Made by a program: the position numbers and the translations under genes. Below, piece after piece: positions 5,474-5,748 of a stretch of DNA of 5,748 nt. The notes beneath the pieces were generated by a model. That model was not told the DNA's origin. It did not search any database and saw only the letters and a list, made by a program, of their open reading frames with translations. Position 1 is the first letter of the stretch, and every line of letters starts with the position of its first letter. This DNA comes from Phycisphaerales bacterium (lineage in GTDB: Bacteria; Planctomycetota; Phycisphaerae; Phycisphaerales; UBA1924), in contig JAIEQQ010000630.1 in the NCBI GenBank assembly GCA_019747615.1, positions 1 to 5,748 on the forward strand, given 5' to 3'.

Positions 5474-5748
5474 GGCTGCTCCGAGATCTGCGTGCCCGCA
5501 CTGGCCGGCGCGCTGGCGTTCTGCTCACTCAGCGACGCGCTGCTGCGACGCAGCACCCCCGCGCGTGCGTCGCGGGCTCGCTTGGTCTCTATCAACACCT
5601 GCGCAGCAATGCTCACCGCAAGGGCCGCGGGCTCCTTGCCCGTATCGCCGACGCCGATCGGGCAGCGGATACGAGCGACGCGAGACTCGTCAATCCCCGA
5701 TGCGACCAACCGACCGAACAGGCACGCCCGCTTGCTCCGGCTGCCGAT
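5446..5748 (-). CDS. xdhC: XdhC/CoxI-family molybdenum-hydroxylase maturation factor, C-terminal part
   Basis: The frame enters from the right edge and stops at 5446; 100 residues are visible and the N-terminal domain is missing. The start of the visible part, 'IGSRSKRACLFGRLVASGID', followed by 'RIRCPIGVGDTGKEPAALA' and 'VSIAAQVL', is the hallmark end of the XdhC Rossmann domain (usual form: iGSrrK...rL...G...er...PIGl.iG...P.eIAvSi.Ae). XdhC binds molybdenum cofactor and supports its sulfuration and insertion into xanthine dehydrogenase-type enzymes. A tail of about 38 residues after that domain is Ala/Ser-rich and carries no motif I know. The last 28 nt overlap the MocA-like gene in another frame. 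The hydroxylase subunits are expected upstream of this gene, beyond the window. Confidence 0.92.
   Translation of the reverse strand: MGSRSKRACLFGRLVASGIDESRVARIRCPIGVGDTGKEPAALAVSIAAQVLIETKRARDARAGVLRRSSASLSEQNASAPASAGTQISEQPWQRSTTGE
5479..5482 (-). promoter_or_regulatory. ribosome binding site for the MocA-like gene
   Basis: GGAG on the minus strand, 5 nt from the ATG at 5473, inside the end of the xdhC frame. It supports this start and translation from the same mRNA as xdhC. Confidence 0.65.

Overview
The window is GC-rich, has few Shine-Dalgarno sites and ends its largest gene in two copies of a dockerin-like module (D-I-A-x-D-x-G ... NNGVTEGDYNCFF). That module is typical, from general knowledge, of secreted proteins in Planctomycetota, especially Phycisphaerales. 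I infer a chromosomal fragment of such a bacterium. No rRNA, tRNA, CRISPR array or transposase gene is visible.

Layout, left to right. Positions 1-284 (minus strand) hold the N-terminal part of a membrane-anchored, DUF4340-like protein that runs off the left edge. A short divergent intergenic region (285-381) carries two small adjacent stem-loops. Positions 382-1158 (plus) encode a class I glutamine amidotransferase of the peptidase C26 / gamma-glutamyl-GABA hydrolase type. After a 134-nt gap, a well-placed AGGAG and a GTG start at 1293 open the main gene of the window. It encodes an 889-residue secreted protein with, in order, a signal peptide, a complete agmatine/peptidylarginine deiminase catalytic domain, an Ig-like domain, a CARDB-like domain, a P-domain and two dockerin-like repeats. 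It ends at 3962 and is followed by a textbook intrinsic terminator (3984-4021).

Positions 4157-4450 (plus) encode a 97-residue protein with a MerR-like helix-turn-helix appearance and unknown role. Positions 4451-4771 are non-coding and hold a structured repeat. Two copies of a hairpin-rich unit of about 102 bp face each other head to head (4466-4739 with flanks), bracketed by an 11-bp direct repeat. Comparing the two copies shows paired substitutions that keep the stems intact, so the element is probably selected for structure.

The right end (minus strand) is the 3' end of a molybdenum-hydroxylase maturation operon: the C-terminal part of XdhC (5446-5748, entering from the right edge) overlaps by 28 nt a MocA/MobA-like nucleotidyltransferase (4772-5473). 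The two would act in sequence on molybdenum cofactor: cytidylylation by the MocA-like protein, and cofactor binding or sulfuration by XdhC. The hydroxylase genes themselves are probably beyond the right edge.

The window is mostly ordinary gene content. The two things most worth a second look are the multidomain secreted deiminase and the palindromic hairpin element at 4453-4755.
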